Shown: positions 32,226 through 39,530 of the stretch, piece by piece
Layout: each line of letters opens with the position of its first letter
Position numbering within the stretch: position 1 is the first letter of the stretch
Assembly: GCA_021736215.1 (NCBI GenBank)
Contig: JAIPGI010000002.1
Location: 62,001-126,000, forward strand
Direction: 5' to 3'
Source of the DNA: Candidatus Altimarinota bacterium
Lineage (GTDB): Bacteria > Patescibacteriota > Gracilibacteria > UBA4473
Length of the DNA stretch: 64,000 nucleotides
Made by a program: the position numbers and the translations under genes
The notes under the pieces: model-generated
Database searches by the model: none
The model's input: the letters and a program-made list of their open reading frames with translations, nothing else
Told to the model about the DNA's origin: nothing

Positions 32226-34046
32226 ATGCTTTTTTGTAAAAACATCACGAAGTCATTTGGTTATCAAACTTTATTTGAAGAAGCGAGTTTTCAATTGAAT
32301 CTGGGAGAACGTATTGGTATTGTGGGACGCAATGGATCAGGGAAATCAACCTTGTTCAGGTTGATTTTAGGGGAAGAAACGATTGATGATGGAGAAATCT
32401 CCTACCCAGAAAACTATCGGATTGGAGCACTCGACCAACAATTGGTTTTTCGCACGGATTCCATTCTCGCTGAAGTCGCTCAGAGTCTTCCTGTGGAAGC
32501 AGAACACGACTCGTGGAAGGCAGAGAAACTTCTTTCGGGACTTGGATTTTCAACAGATGATTTCGCCCGCCCCCCTCAGCAGTTTTCTGGAGGGTTTCAG
32601 ATCAGGGTCAAGTTGGCGCAACTTTTGCTTTCAGAACCCAATTTACTCCTCCTTGATGAGCCAACCAACTACCTCGACATCATTGCGATTCGTTGGATGG
32701 AACGATTTCTCAAATCTTGGAAAAACGAAATTATTTGTATCTCGCATGATCAATCTTTTCTCGAACGTATTACTACTCATACGCTTGCAGTGCACCGCAA
32801 GAAATTCAAAAAAATAAAAGGTTCTCCTGCCAAATGTTATGCCCAGATTGACAAAGAAGAGGTGCTTCATGAGCGCACGCGTCTCAATCAGCAAAAAGAA
32901 ACCCAGAAACAGGAAAAATTTATCAATGAGTTTCGTTCAGGAGCGCGGTCTGCAGGGCTTGTTCAGTCTCGTATCAAAATGCTCGAAAAAAAGAAACCCA
33001 GTGAGGCACTTCCGCCTATCCCCCCAATCCGTTTTCAGTTTCGGGAATCTTCCTTTACGGGAGCCAAAGTGATTGATGCACACAATCTTTCATTTGGGTA
33101 TGAGAAGGGGACTGATCTCCTTAAAAAAATTAGTTTCGAAGTACTTCTAGGGGACAAAATCGGAATCATCGGAGCCAATGGAAAGGGAAAAACAACGCTC
33201 CTTCACGTACTTAATCAAAATTTAATAGTTCAGAGTGGGACACTCAAAATTCATAAAAATACCCAGATGGGGTATATGGGACAGTCCAATGTTGACAGAC
33301 TGAGTCCAAACAAGACCATTCTCGAAGAATTTCAATCTCTTCCAGACATCAATGAACAAGCCGCTCGTAATGTGGCAGGGAATTTGTTGTTTTCGGGGGA
33401 TCTCTCGCACAAGCCTATTCGAGTGCTTTCGGGAGGGGAAAAGGCTCGTGTGAATTTGGGAAAAGTGCTTCTTACGTCTGTGAATTGTTTACTTCTTGAT
33501 GAGCCGACGAATCACTTGGATTACCAATCTTCAGAGGCATTCATTCAGGCAACGCAGGGATTTGGGGGAGCGATTGTATTTGTTTCGCATAATGAAGAAT
33601 TTCTCAAGGCGGTTGCGCAAAAGTTAATTGTTTTTGATGGAGACGAAGTGTTCTTTTATCTAGACAATTACGAAACTTTTCTCCGTGAACGAGGATTCCA
33701 AAGTGAGCAAGAGGAAAAGCAAAAATCTCTTCAGATCCAAGAAATCAAACACCATTCAGTTTTGCGTGAGAACAAAAAAGAACGAGACAGAATTCTGCGT
33801 CCTCTCAAGCGAAACTTCGAGCGTATCGAGAAACAAATTCTCCAGATAGAAGCGGCGCAAAAAGACAATGTCTCCGAGTTCAAACGAGCTGAAAGGCAGG
33901 GGAATCGACTCCTCATCGAAACCCTCGGTATCAAGTACCAAGCCCTCCAAAAAGAACTTGAAACCCAGTGGGAACAGTGGAACGCCCTTGCCGAGGAAAT
34001 ACAGAAATTGGAAGGAGCTTCTTCGCCCCTTGCGGGAGAGGAGTGA
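32226..34046 (+). CDS. ABC-F family ATPase
   Basis: 606 residues with two ATP-binding domains and no membrane segments, as in ABC-F proteins that act on the ribosome. Domain 1: Walker A GRNGSGKST, signature FSGGFQIRVKLAQLLL, Walker B LLLLDEPTNYLD. Linker: charged helices (HERTRLNQQKETQKQEKF). Domain 2: GANGKGKTTLL, LSGGEKARVNLGKVLL, CLLLDEPTNHLD. A C-terminal coiled coil (about residues 490-600) resembles Uup/YdiF. I chose the ATG at 32226 (MLFCKNITKSFG); an in-frame TTG lies two codons upstream. Confidence 0.94.
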   Translation: MLFCKNITKSFGYQTLFEEASFQLNLGERIGIVGRNGSGKSTLFRLILGEETIDDGEISYPENYRIGALDQQLVFRTDSILAEVAQSLPVEAEHDSWKAEKLLSGLGFSTDDFARPPQQFSGGFQIRVKLAQLLLSEPNLLLLDEPTNYLDIIAIRWMERFLKSWKNEIICISHDQSFLERITTHTLAVHRKKFKKIKGSPAKCYAQIDKEEVLHERTRLNQQKETQKQEKFINEFRSGARSAGLVQSRIKMLEKKKPSEALPPIPPIRFQFRESSFTGAKVIDAHNLSFGYEKGTDLLKKISFEVLLGDKIGIIGANGKGKTTLLHVLNQNLIVQSGTLKIHKNTQMGYMGQSNVDRLSPNKTILEEFQSLPDINEQAARNVAGNLLFSGDLSHKPIRVLSGGEKARVNLGKVLLTSVNCLLLDEPTNHLDYQSSEAFIQATQGFGGAIVFVSHNEEFLKAVAQKLIVFDGDEVFFYLDNYETFLRERGFQSEQEEKQKSLQIQEIKHHSVLRENKKERDRILRPLKRNFERIEKQILQIEAAQKDNVSEFKRAERQGNRLLIETLGIKYQALQKELETQWEQWNALAEEIQKLEGASSPLAGEE

Positions 34047-34108
34047 GGAGAGGGGCGTGTGTTTCACTCCCCTTGAAAAGGGGAGTGTGGAGGGGTTTCC
34101 CCTCTCCC

Positions 34109-34142
34109 AAACCCGGGTTCAAAAAATTCAGAACCCGGGTTT
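34109..34142. repeat. Dispersed CCCGGG palindrome, copy 5
   Basis: AAACCCGGGTTC ... GAACCCGGGTTT around AAAAAATTCA. The 34 bases are identical to copy 6 at 37904. Confidence 0.9.
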
Positions 34143-34207
34143 GAAGAAGCTCTCCCCCTCGTCATTGTGAATCCCGCTAAAGCGGGGTGTGGCAATCTGA
34201 CTTTATT

Positions 34208-34230
34208 ATTGAACAAATAATGTGTTCAAT
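34208..34230. repeat. ATTGAACA palindrome, copy 2
   Basis: ATTGAACA-AATAATG-TGTTCAAT, between the ABC-F gene and tRNA-Gln. Confidence 0.85.
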
Positions 34231-34294
34231 ACAAACGACCAGTTGCATTTTCCTTAAAAATTATTACTCTTCGCACGGTTTTTGACAATTTACT

Positions 34295-34368
34295 GGGGAT
34301 TCGCCAAGTGGTAAGGCAGCGGGTTCTGGTCCCGCCATCGGGGGTTCGAGTCCCTCATCCCCAGCCAG
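34295..34368 (+). tRNA. tRNA-Gln (anticodon CTG)
   Basis: Full cloverleaf: acceptor TGGGGAT/ATCCCCA, D arm GCC..GGC, anticodon stem GCGGG/CCCGC with loop TTCTGGT (CTG at 34327-34329), T arm GGGGGTTCGAGTCCC, and an encoded CCA. The second glutamine tRNA of the window (anticodon TTG) is at 59280-59354. Confidence 0.95.
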
Positions 34369-34410
34369 CGCAAAATAAGACAGGGCTTGCCCCTGTATTT
34401 TTTTGTGCAT

Positions 34411-34549
34411 GACCGAAGGTCGAAGGATTTGAACCCATCAGGGTTCGACACGAAAACTGAGGAGCGTAGCGACGATGATTTGAGTGCTCGAGTAGACGAT
34501 CCCGATTTATCGGGAGAGTCGTTAGGAGAGTATCCCTTCGCCCCAGCCA
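34411..34549 (+). repeat. tRNA-tailed element A
   Basis: About 140 bases beginning with a GAAGGTCGAAGGATTTGAAC segment and ending GAGTATCCC..CGCCCCAGCCA, a copy of a tRNA-Gln 3' end with CCA. Internal words GAGGAGCG.AGCGACGA and GCTCGAGTAGACGA and the stem CCCGAT/ATCGGG are shared with elements B (34593) and C (59100). No anticodon arm is present, so it is not a normal tRNA. Confidence 0.6.
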
Positions 34550-34592
34550 AAAATCGGGCATTGTACTAAAAGGGTATTGTGCTAGGCTTTTT

Positions 34593-34760
34593 TCTGCGAA
34601 GCAGAGGAGGGATTTGAACCCAAGTCCAGGATTCAACGTGAAAACTGAACCCGCGTTGCGAGGGATGATTTGAGCGCTCGAGTAGACGAACGAAGTGAGT
34701 CGTTAAGAGAGAATCTCTTCCTCCTTCGCCGAGGCTTCGGCGGGACAGGCCGCTAAAGCC
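34593..34760 (+). repeat. tRNA-tailed element B (diverged)
   Basis: Tandem relative of element A: GGGATTTGAACCCA, GTGAAAACTGA, GATGATTTGAGCGCTCGAG and GAGTCGTTAAGAGAGAATC follow in the same order. Its tRNA-like tail has decayed (CTCCTTCGCC, then a GAGGCTTCGGC stem). Confidence 0.5.
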
Positions 34761-34841
34761 AAAGAATTTGAATTCAAGACTTTTTGGTTCTTGATAAGTT
34801 CTCAAAAACATAAAGTTTTTTTGATAAGTCTATAACGATAA

Positions 34842-34888
34842 TTGACATATCCTTGTTTTTTGTTAAAAACATTGTGCTTACACTATAG
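34842..34888 (+). promoter_or_regulatory. Possible promoter region of the trpS cassette
   Basis: TTGACA at 34842-34847 with AT-rich DNA after it and TATAGAAT near 34883. The spacing between them is too long for one promoter, so the exact -10 is uncertain. Confidence 0.35.
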
Positions 34889-34970
34889 AATATTTCATTC
34901 TAGCAATTGTTTTTTTACATAACAGCAATAAATATAATTTATAATAATCATTAACAAGAAAGGAGTAGTA

Positions 34971-35996
34971 ATGAAAAAAAAGATTATTTTAACAGGAGAC
35001 AGGCCAACCGGTCCCCTCCATTTAGGACATTATGTTGGGTCACTCGAAGCACGTATTGCGCTTCAAAATGAGTACAATCAGTTTGTAATCATTGCTGATA
35101 CACAGGCGTTAACTGATAATGCTGAAAATCCAGAAAAAGTTCGAAAGAATGTGATGGAAGTTACACTTGATTATTTGGCAGTAGGAATCGATCCAAACAT
35201 TACAACAATTTTTATCCAATCTCTTATTCCTGAGATTGCAGAACTAACAATGTATTATATGAACCTTGTAAGTGTTTCAAGGTTGAAGAGAAATCCAACT
35301 GTGAAACAGGAAATAAAACAACGGAATTTTTCCAATGAAGACAAGGATAATTCCGAAGATTCTATACCACTTGGATTCCTTGCCTACCCCGTTAATCAGG
35401 CAGCAGATATTACGGCATTTCAGGCAGATCTAGTTCCGGTTGGGGAAGATCAAAGACCCATGATTGAGCAAACTCTTGAAATAGTAAGAAAGTTTAATCG
35501 GATTTATGGGAATGTTTTGGTTGAACCCGTTATAAAGGTTCCCGATCGAATAACTCGTCTTCCTGGAATAGATGGTACTGCAAAAATGAGTAAATCTTTG
35601 GGGAATGCAATTTATCTTTCTGATTCACCAGATGTATTAAAAAAGAAAGTTATGGGAATGTTTACCGATCCAAATCATTTAAATGTTAGTGATCCAGGAA
35701 ATGTTGAAGAAAATCCAGTGTTTTCTTTTTTAAGAGCTTTTGATCCCGATCAAGAAGCATTATTACAAATGGAACAAAATTATCAAAGAGGTGGTCTCGG
35801 AGATGTAAAAGTTAAACAACATTTGCTTTATATTTTACAACAAATGCTTGAGCCAATTCGCAAACGTCGAGAATATTTTGCTCAAGATAAAGGTGAAATC
35901 ATGCACATATTGGAAAAAGGCACTGCAAAGGCTCGTGAAGTTTCTGCGAAAACTTTGTCCGATGTTCGCAAAGCTATGTTAATAAATTATTTTTAA
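34971..35996 (+). CDS. trpS: Tryptophan-tRNA ligase
   Basis: 341 residues, typical of bacterial TrpRS. Class I signatures: the HIGH equivalent [10 protein letters not shown], the family segments [10 protein letters not shown] and VGEDQ, and the KMSKS loop [14 protein letters not shown] clear AAAGGAG Shine-Dalgarno lies seven bases before the ATG, unlike most genes here. It leads a three-gene AT-rich cassette with a HisRS-like protein and an MBL-fold protein. Whether it is the only trpS of the cell or a second, accessory copy cannot be told from this window. Confidence 0.95.
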   Translation: MKKKIILTGDRPTGPLHLGHYVGSLEARIALQNEYNQFVIIADTQALTDNAENPEKVRKNVMEVTLDYLAVGIDPNITTIFIQSLIPEIAELTMYYMNLVSVSRLKRNPTVKQEIKQRNFSNEDKDNSEDSIPLGFLAYPVNQAADITAFQADLVPVGEDQRPMIEQTLEIVRKFNRIYGNVLVEPVIKVPDRITRLPGIDGTAKMSKSLGNAIYLSDSPDVLKKKVMGMFTDPNHLNVSDPGNVEENPVFSFLRAFDPDQEALLQMEQNYQRGGLGDVKVKQHLLYILQQMLEPIRKRREYFAQDKGEIMHILEKGTAKAREVSAKTLSDVRKAMLINYF

Positions 35997-36018
35997 TCAA
36001 TTGAAAGGAGATAAAATC

Positions 36019-37053
36019 ATGGACAACAAAAGTGAAAGCATGAAACGATGGCAGCAAATAACAAATGTGCCAACAATGACTCAAGGAGTTCCTGAATATT
36101 TTGGAGAAGATGCTCGTATCTTACGCAAAGTAATCAGATCAATGGAAGACTGCTTAGAAGACATGGGCTTTGATCAACTTATGTCTGGACCCCTTGTTTC
36201 TCATCAAATATTTCTGAATAATTTGGAATATCTTGGTAAAAGATTTATGGATAATCTTGTTTATTCTCAAGTTAATGGAGAAAACGGATCATCAGTTTTA
36301 TTACCAGAAGGTACTATGAAATCTTATGATTTCATTCGCAGATCAGAAATGAAGAAAGCCAAGGTATTTTATTCGGCTTTTTTTACGAGAAATGAGGATC
36401 CAGTCGATGTGAGTAAGGGAAAAACGCGTTGTTTTTGGCAGATTGGATTTGAGATTTTCAATCATCCAATATTTCAATCAAGTATTGAAGCAATAAATGC
36501 TACTTATTCATTACTTATTTCAGCAGGACTTGACGATGCTTATATTAGAATTACGGATAAACGAATCTTAAAAGGACTTATTGAATCGTATTCAGAGAAG
36601 GATCGTGAAATTATAATGTCCATTATCGATAAGGCAGATGATAGCTCTTCGAAATTTAGAGAACTTTATTCCGTTTCTGGGGGGGAAAGTAAAAGTGTCG
36701 TAGAGGATATTACAGAATTACTCGAAATGATTAGTGTCCCGAATCAAGATATTTTGTCAAAACTGAAAGGAGTTGTAAAAAAATCAAAACAATCTCAAGA
36801 AGGGATTGATAATATATCAAGAATTCAGGAAAAATTAGGCAATAATGTTACTATGAAAATAATTCCATTTATGGCAAAAAGTTGGGATGCTTGTGACAAA
36901 CTCATGTTTGACGGAAGATATCCTGGCTATGATTCAGCAATTTGTGGAGGGGGAAATCTGACTTATAACGGATATAGACCAGATTCTCCCAAAAGTGGTG
37001 TAGGTGTGGGGGTAACAAGAGTATTTGACATTATTAAGAGCAAAATGTTCTAA
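36019..37053 (+). CDS. HisRS-like (HisZ-type) class II synthetase paralogue
   Basis: 344 residues from the ATG at 36019, with AAAGGAG eight bases upstream. The HisRS catalytic fold is recognisable: motif 2 FYSAFFTRNEDPVDVSKGKT then CFWQIGFEIF, the Gly-rich loop SAICGGGNL, and motif 3 SGVGVGVTRVFDI. The histidine signature L-D-Y-Y-T is absent and the protein ends right after motif 3, without the anticodon-binding domain. This is the layout of HisZ and other HisRS-derived proteins. No hisG lies nearby, so a HisZ role is doubtful. It may activate an amino acid for something other than translation. Confidence 0.7.
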   Translation: MDNKSESMKRWQQITNVPTMTQGVPEYFGEDARILRKVIRSMEDCLEDMGFDQLMSGPLVSHQIFLNNLEYLGKRFMDNLVYSQVNGENGSSVLLPEGTMKSYDFIRRSEMKKAKVFYSAFFTRNEDPVDVSKGKTRCFWQIGFEIFNHPIFQSSIEAINATYSLLISAGLDDAYIRITDKRILKGLIESYSEKDREIIMSIIDKADDSSSKFRELYSVSGGESKSVVEDITELLEMISVPNQDILSKLKGVVKKSKQSQEGIDNISRIQEKLGNNVTMKIIPFMAKSWDACDKLMFDGRYPGYDSAICGGGNLTYNGYRPDSPKSGVGVGVTRVFDIIKSKMF

Positions 37054-37060
37054 TGGCGTC

Positions 37061-37813
37061 ATGCAAATTATTATACTCCACGATGAACAAAATACGTTCT
37101 CAAATAAACATTCAGGATTCTCACTCTTTGTAAAACACAAACGAGTGAGAATCCTATTTGATTTTTCACATAAGAAAGATATTTTTAAAAATGCAAAAAA
37201 AATTAATTTAGATATCAATAAAGATATTGATTTTTTTGTGGTGAGTCATAGTCATATTGATCATATTGCTAATTTAGAACATTTAAATCTTCAAAAAAGA
37301 AAACCGTTGATATTGCACCCACAAGCACTTTTACCGAAATTTTTTAAAGGAGAAAATATTGGAATTACAAAACCTATACTTGATTCATTAAGTCAGTTTA
37401 AAGTGCTTCCATCCAAGGAACCTTTTTTTATTAATAAAGATATAGTATTTATGGGGGAAATAAAAAGAGGGAATAGTAAACATTTTGGAGAAAATTTTTT
37501 TGGAGACGACTACATACTTGACGATTCCGCTCTTTTGATTAATACAAATAAATATCCAGTACTTGTTACAGGTTGTTCACATAGTGGAATTATTAATATA
37601 ATCAAACAGGCTGATCAAATTTTTGATAGAGAGGTAAAAGTGGTTATTGGCGGATTGCATATTTTTGAAGATGGAAATGATGAAATTTTTGAATTTTTAA
37701 AAGAAAGGGGAATAAAAATAATTTTTGGTCATTGCTATGATGAAAAAAATGGAAAAAAATTAGAAGAAATGAATGCAGTTAAAATGAAAACATTAGATTG
37801 TTTTGAATTTTAG
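37061..37813 (+). CDS. MBL-fold hydrolase (COG1237-like)
   Basis: 250 residues from the ATG at 37061. Metallo-beta-lactamase signature HSHIDHI; then TGCSHSGIINII and VVIGGLHIFED, the set typical of the COG1237 branch (related to methanopterin-pathway MptB-like and similar hydrolases). Two metal ions are expected. It starts seven bases after the HisRS-like gene and is very AT-rich. The substrate is unknown. Confidence 0.8.
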   Translation: MQIIILHDEQNTFSNKHSGFSLFVKHKRVRILFDFSHKKDIFKNAKKINLDINKDIDFFVVSHSHIDHIANLEHLNLQKRKPLILHPQALLPKFFKGENIGITKPILDSLSQFKVLPSKEPFFINKDIVFMGEIKRGNSKHFGENFFGDDYILDDSALLINTNKYPVLVTGCSHSGIINIIKQADQIFDREVKVVIGGLHIFEDGNDEIFEFLKERGIKIIFGHCYDEKNGKKLEEMNAVKMKTLDCFEF

Positions 37814-37903
37814 AACAAAACAATGGTAGTTTTAGATGTTTAACTGTTTCTAACACAAGTTCTAAGTAGGTTAATCTGATACAGCCAAACTTCTGAATTT
37901 CTC

Positions 37904-37937
37904 AAACCCGGGTTCAAAAAATTCAGAACCCGGGTTT
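37904..37937. repeat. Dispersed CCCGGG palindrome, copy 6
   Basis: Identical over 34 bases to copy 5 at 34109; the two flank the trpS cassette. Confidence 0.9.
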
Positions 37938-38100
37938 TGGAGGGAGCTGAATTTTTTAAAGGTGGAATAGCGATTGCCGCACTTCGCTTGCAATGACAAT
38001 AAGGAATTCATGGATTCCCAATCAAGTTGGGAATGACAAGGGAGAAACCCCTCCAGCTCCCCTTTTCAAGGGGAGAGAAACACCCCCCCTCTCCTTCAAT

Positions 38101-38160
38101 TCCTCTCCCACCGTGCTTCGCCATAGCGGCTACGCCCCGGCGAGTGAAGGGCGAGGAAAG
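38101..38160. repeat. CCGTGCTTCGCC element, copy at 38.1 kb
   Basis: CTCTCCCACCGTGCTTCGCC, then ATAGCGGCTACGCCCCGG and GTGAAGGGCGAGGAA. It matches 43485-43541 with very few differences, and an inverted partial copy lies near 14325-14365. Confidence 0.85.
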
Positions 38161-38270
38161 TGATGGAAATTATTACTCAATAATATTTCTATATTTTCGC
38201 CAGTGAATTTGGATTACCTCCCATTGTCAAGGGCATAAAAAGGTTTACATTTTTGCCACATTTTCTTCCC

Positions 38271-38492
38271 ATGAATAAAAAGGTCATCGGCATCGTGTTT
38301 CTTTTGTCTCTCTTGGTTTCTCCAGTTTTTGCGGTTAAACGATTTGAAGGAAATCTGACGAGCAAGGCTAAAAGCATTATAGAGCTTTCTCCGGCAGAGA
38401 AAACACAAAAAACAAAAAGTGCCGTCAAACCACGAGTAAAAAGGAACAGCAAAGCTATTATGGATTTGATCAAGGCTCGCGGTAGACGATAG
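38271..38492 (+). CDS. Small secreted basic protein (73 residues)
   Basis: The ATG at 38271 begins a clean signal peptide (MNKKVIGIVFLLSLLVSPVF ending AVK). The mature part is short and very basic (KTKSAVKPRVKRNSKAIMDL to IKARGRR). It may bind nucleic acid or cell-wall polymers. No family recognised. It is the first of a run of exported proteins ahead of the MacAB-like exporter. Confidence 0.6.
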   Translation: MNKKVIGIVFLLSLLVSPVFAVKRFEGNLTSKAKSIIELSPAEKTQKTKSAVKPRVKRNSKAIMDLIKARGRR

Positions 38493-38560
38493 TCTAGAAA
38501 TGGACGATTGCTTGATTTTCTTTTGTCCAAAAGCTACCGTAGGGACTGTATTTTTTTCGT

Positions 38561-38977
38561 ATGAAAAAATTTATTTTTTCGGGAGCAGTTCTTGTTTTGG
38601 GGATGGGTATTTTGATGGGGTGTGGGGATGGATCCCCAACATCTTTGGAGAACAATGAAAATATTATTCGTGTGGAATATCCTCTTTCTGGACAGGTGGT
38701 GACCAGTCCCCTGACTGTTATGGGAGAGGCGAGAGGGAATTGGTTTTTTGAGGCGAGTTTTCCCGTGAAACTTGAAGATGAAAAAGGTCATGTCTTGGCT
38801 CGGGTTCCTGCGTCGACCAATGAGAATTGGATGACGGAAGATTTTGTATCTTTTGAGGCAAAACTGGAATTTACAGCATCAGAAACAGACACAGGCGCAC
38901 TTATCTTCGAAAAAGATAATCCTTCTGGACTTCCAGAAAACGATGCATCCGTTTCTTTACCAGTAAAATTTCGATAA
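38561..38977 (+). CDS. Gmad2-domain lipoprotein
   Basis: 138 residues. A lipoprotein signal peptide with lipobox LMGC (Cys near residue 21) is followed by a Gmad2-type immunoglobulin-like domain: I.VEYPLSGQVVTSPLTVMG, EARGNWFFEASFPVKLED and NWMTEDFVSFEAKLEF. Gmad2 domains occur in cell-surface proteins of spore formers and are frequent in candidate-phyla bacteria. Lipid-anchored outside the cell; the binding partner is unknown. Confidence 0.85.
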   Translation: MKKFIFSGAVLVLGMGILMGCGDGSPTSLENNENIIRVEYPLSGQVVTSPLTVMGEARGNWFFEASFPVKLEDEKGHVLARVPASTNENWMTEDFVSFEAKLEFTASETDTGALIFEKDNPSGLPENDASVSLPVKFR

Positions 38978-39038
38978 TTTCTCTGAAAGAAAAGTATTTA
39001 TTTTGCGTATAAGCCCTTGACGCGTATCTTTAGAGTAC

Positions 39039-39530
39039 ATGAAGTATATTTTACTGAGCGTATCCGTTGTGTTGTGGGGAGCATTGATGGCAGGATGCCA
39101 GCAGGTTTTACCCAATCGAGAAGAGGAGGGAGGAAAACCGTCTTTTGAAACACTTCTTCGAGATCGGAAACTCGATGTGCGTGGAATTATTACTGAAATT
39201 TCGGCCGATCAAATGGTTGTTGCTCCATGGGAGAGCAATCGTCCGCAGATTTTTGAAGGCAAAAACCGAGAAGAAATACGAACATATATTCAGTCTTTGT
39301 CCGATGAAGAGAAAAAATCACTCCAAAGCGACTTGATGAGTAACATCAAAGAAACCAAAGTATTAAAGTTTGCCACCGATACCAAGATTTTTCTCGGACG
39401 GCCGAGGGGGGATTTCTCTGTTATTGAAAAATCAGAAATACTTCCACATTCGCGAGTTGCGGTTTGGCTAGATAATCAATATCAGCCAGAAATTATTTTT
39501 GTCTCACCTTTTTTTAAACCACAAGAATGA
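39039..39530 (+). CDS. Lipoprotein of unknown function (163 residues)
   Basis: Signal peptide with lipobox LMAGC (Cys near residue 20). The mature part is beta-rich (VRGIITEISADQMVVAPW; VLKFATDTKIFLGRPRGDF; SRVAVWLDNQYQPEIIFV), resembling small OB-like or DUF5666-type exported domains. Its stop overlaps the start of the adaptor gene (ATGA), so it is likely an accessory part of the exporter. Confidence 0.7.
   Translation: MKYILLSVSVVLWGALMAGCQQVLPNREEEGGKPSFETLLRDRKLDVRGIITEISADQMVVAPWESNRPQIFEGKNREEIRTYIQSLSDEEKKSLQSDLMSNIKETKVLKFATDTKIFLGRPRGDFSVIEKSEILPHSRVAVWLDNQYQPEIIFVSPFFKPQE

Larger units (their letters stand above)
37814..38270. other. Intergenic mosaic of repeat modules
   Basis: No gene seen. 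In order: the CCCGGG palindrome (37904), the GATTGCCG...GCAATGAC module, a reversed CATTC hairpin (38014-38034), GGGGAG/CTCCCC runs and the CCGTGCTTCGCC element (about 38101-38160), whose near-identical copy is at 43485-43541. Confidence 0.65.

Noticed and set aside
34290-34811. Several short leftward frames over tRNA-Gln and elements A/B
   Set aside because: They are antisense readings of a tRNA and tRNA-like tails (RDSNPRWRDQNPLPYH type), a well-known false gene pattern.
36019-37053. A second functional hisS
   Set aside because: The histidine signature and the anticodon-binding domain are missing, so it cannot replace the intact hisS at 7332.
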